The translations under genes and the position numbers were made by a program. This document shows positions 62,683-64,000 of a DNA stretch of 64,000 nt, one piece after another; position 1 is the first letter of the stretch; each line of letters begins with the position of its first letter. The notes under the pieces are model-generated. The model saw only the letters and a program-made list of their open reading frames with translations, was not told the origin of the DNA and did not search any database. This DNA is from Rapidithrix thailandica (GTDB lineage Bacteria > Bacteroidota > Bacteroidia > Cytophagales > Flammeovirgaceae), in contig NZ_JBDKWZ010000013.1 in the NCBI RefSeq assembly GCF_039710355.1, forward strand, positions 62,001 through 126,000. The letters run 5' to 3'.

Positions 62683-64000
62683 ATGAAAAAACACAAATAC
62701 GATCAAGTACAAGCTTGCTCGGTATTTATGAAAATTGCATTAATCATGAAAATATGGCTTTTATTGCTCATTATTACTGTTGATGTAACCTTAGCCGACA
62801 CGGCTTTTTCCCAGGAGATTAGTGTAAAGATTAAAAACCTTACCCTAAGGGATGCTCTCCGTACCATTGAGAAGGAAAGTGCTTACTCCTTTTTTTATAA
62901 CGATGCCTTCACTGCACTTAATAAAAAAGTGTCCTTGAAATCCAATACGGCATCCTTTCAAGTTGTGATGGATAAAGTGTTGAACGGCACCGGATTGACA
63001 TATAAAATTCTGGAGGAGAATTTGGTGGTAATTGCGCCAAAGGAAGTGATTGAAGTGTTGAAAATATCAGGGCGAGTCATCTCCGGTTCCGATAAACAAC
63101 CACTTCCGGGTGTCAATGTATTTGTCAAAGGAACCAGCAAAGGGACGATCACCAATGTAGAAGGAAAGTTTGAAATTGAAGCGGCTAAAGGCGATTCTTT
63201 GATCTTTTCTTTTATTGGATTTGTGACGGCTACCGTTCCGGTGACCAATAAAACCCAATTGGAAATCACTTTGGAAGAAAATGTACAGACGCTCAATGAG
63301 GTAACCGTCATCTCTACCGGATATCAAAATGTAGATAAGAGGTTGTTTACCGGGTCGGTAGTGAAATTGGATGCCGAGGAGATTAAAACCGAGGGCTCCA
63401 TTGACGTAAGCCGGATGTTACAAGGCCGGGCAGCCGGCGTATCCGTACAAAATGTATCGGGTACATTTGGCGCAGCCCCCAAAGTCCGTGTACGGGGAGC
63501 AACTTCGATTACCGGAGATAACAAGCCGCTCTGGGTCGTGGATGGAGTGGTACTGGAAGACGTGGTCAACGTCTCTACGGACCAGCTTACTTCCGGTGAT
63601 CCCAGCACCTTGATAGGCTCTTCCGTGGCCGGTTTGAATGCGGATGATATTGCCAGTATTAACATCCTGAAAGATGCTTCGGCTACGGCTTTGTACGGTG
63701 CCCGTGCAAAAGACGGGGTGATTGTGATTACCACTAAAAGAGGTCGTATAGGCAAACCCGTAATTACTTATACGGGAAATTATTCTACTTACCTCAAGCC
63801 GAGTTATAACGATTATAACATTCTCAATTCGGCAGACCAGATGTCGGTATATTTGGAAATGGAGCGCAAAGGTCTGTTGAATCATTCGGATGTGTCCAGG
63901 CAGGCCAATGGGGGAGTATTTGCCAAAATGTACGATCTGATCAATGAAGCGTATGACAGTGATAAGGATAATTTCGGATTGGAAAATACTCCTGAAGCCC
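62683..64000 (+). CDS. SusC/RagA TonB-linked receptor (partial)
   Basis: The frame starts at ATG 62683 and runs off the right edge; 439 residues are seen. It has a long N-terminal signal region ending near DTAFSQ, an STN domain (about 47-115, ISVKIKNLTLRDALRTIEKE onward), a carboxypeptidase-regulatory-like domain (about 125-205, ISGRVISGSDKQPLPGVNVF), and a plug with the TonB-box-like part NEVTVISTGYQN and DASATALYGARAKDGVIVI. It is the receptor of the second ECF sigma/FecR locus. A susD gene is expected beyond the window. Confidence 0.95.
   Translation, partial: MKKHKYDQVQACSVFMKIALIMKIWLLLLIITVDVTLADTAFSQEISVKIKNLTLRDALRTIEKESAYSFFYNDAFTALNKKVSLKSNTASFQVVMDKVLNGTGLTYKILEENLVVIAPKEVIEVLKISGRVISGSDKQPLPGVNVFVKGTSKGTITNVEGKFEIEAAKGDSLIFSFIGFVTATVPVTNKTQLEITLEENVQTLNEVTVISTGYQNVDKRLFTGSVVKLDAEEIKTEGSIDVSRMLQGRAAGVSVQNVSGTFGAAPKVRVRGATSITGDNKPLWVVDGVVLEDVVNVSTDQLTSGDPSTLIGSSVAGLNADDIASINILKDASATALYGARAKDGVIVITTKRGRIGKPVITYTGNYSTYLKPSYNDYNILNSADQMSVYLEMERKGLLNHSDVSRQANGGVFAKMYDLINEAYDSDKDNFGLENTPEA

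Noticed and set aside
63000..63900. Minus-strand frames inside the second susC gene
   Set aside because: They are antisense shadows of the plus-strand receptor gene, which has clear domains in the other frame.
1..64000. CRISPR array, toxin-antitoxin or restriction-modification system
   Set aside because: No array of spaced direct repeats and no recognisable cas, toxin or methylase gene is visible; the MORN-like YwqK match is a repeat tail, not an antitoxin here.

Overview
The window reads as a chromosomal segment of a Bacteroidota bacterium, most likely of the order Cytophagales. The reasons are two ECF sigma / FecR / SusC loci (one with SusD), many lipoproteins, group-typical proteins (DUF3078, BatD, DUF6134, a GH3 plus beta-lactamase fusion), absence of clear Shine-Dalgarno sites before most genes, and a TAnnTTTG-type promoter in front of a tRNA gene. 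The genus is an inference; no rRNA is present. I see no prophage, insertion sequence, CRISPR array or integrated element, and the segment looks like ordinary core and near-core chromosome.

Layout. 1-9 kb: a patatin-like phospholipase (cut by the left edge), Tex, a DUF6134 protein, a tiny LOTUS/OST-HTH protein, a YbaK deacylase, a LOG-family protein and a beta-CASP metallohydrolase. 9-16 kb: a glycosyltransferase, a 2-hydroxyacid dehydrogenase, then the prkA - yeaH/yhbH - spoVR stress module, closed by a strong terminator. 16-23.5 kb: ECF sigma, FecR, SusC, SusD, an outer-membrane uptake system controlled by trans-envelope signalling and lacking a linked degradative enzyme. 23.6-30.3 kb: truncated haemoglobin with an ArsR regulator, a very large hybrid histidine kinase with a CheY-like partner, and a PhnP-like metallohydrolase. 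30.4-35.7 kb: a heptosyltransferase-like GT9, a small acidic protein, prfB with its programmed +1 frameshift, an ALDH7-like dehydrogenase and a response regulator.

35.8-50.8 kb: a large helical protein of unknown function, tRNA-Ala(GGC), an NlpC/P60 lipoprotein, a ureohydrolase-fold protein with degraded metal ligands, DUF3078, a PfkB kinase, BatD, QueG, a hemerythrin-like RIC protein, a DUF3352/MORN protein, DUF2141, RadA and a PyrR-like phosphoribosyltransferase. 51-64 kb: the GH3/beta-lactamase fusion, a His-rich DUF3347 lipoprotein with a 41-residue Cys-rich membrane protein, an MBOAT acyltransferase, tRNA-Asn(GTT), an MFS transporter, XerD, and a second ECF sigma / FecR / SusC set that runs off the right edge.

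No gene cluster here is clearly a new system. The observations most worth checking are the similar structured leaders between fecR and susC at both loci, the stand-alone LOTUS protein, the ureohydrolase with missing metal ligands, the palindromes in front of arsR and the haemoglobin gene, the small metal-associated membrane protein pair, and the prfB recoding site. Start codons were chosen by hand; several genes begin with TTG or GTG.
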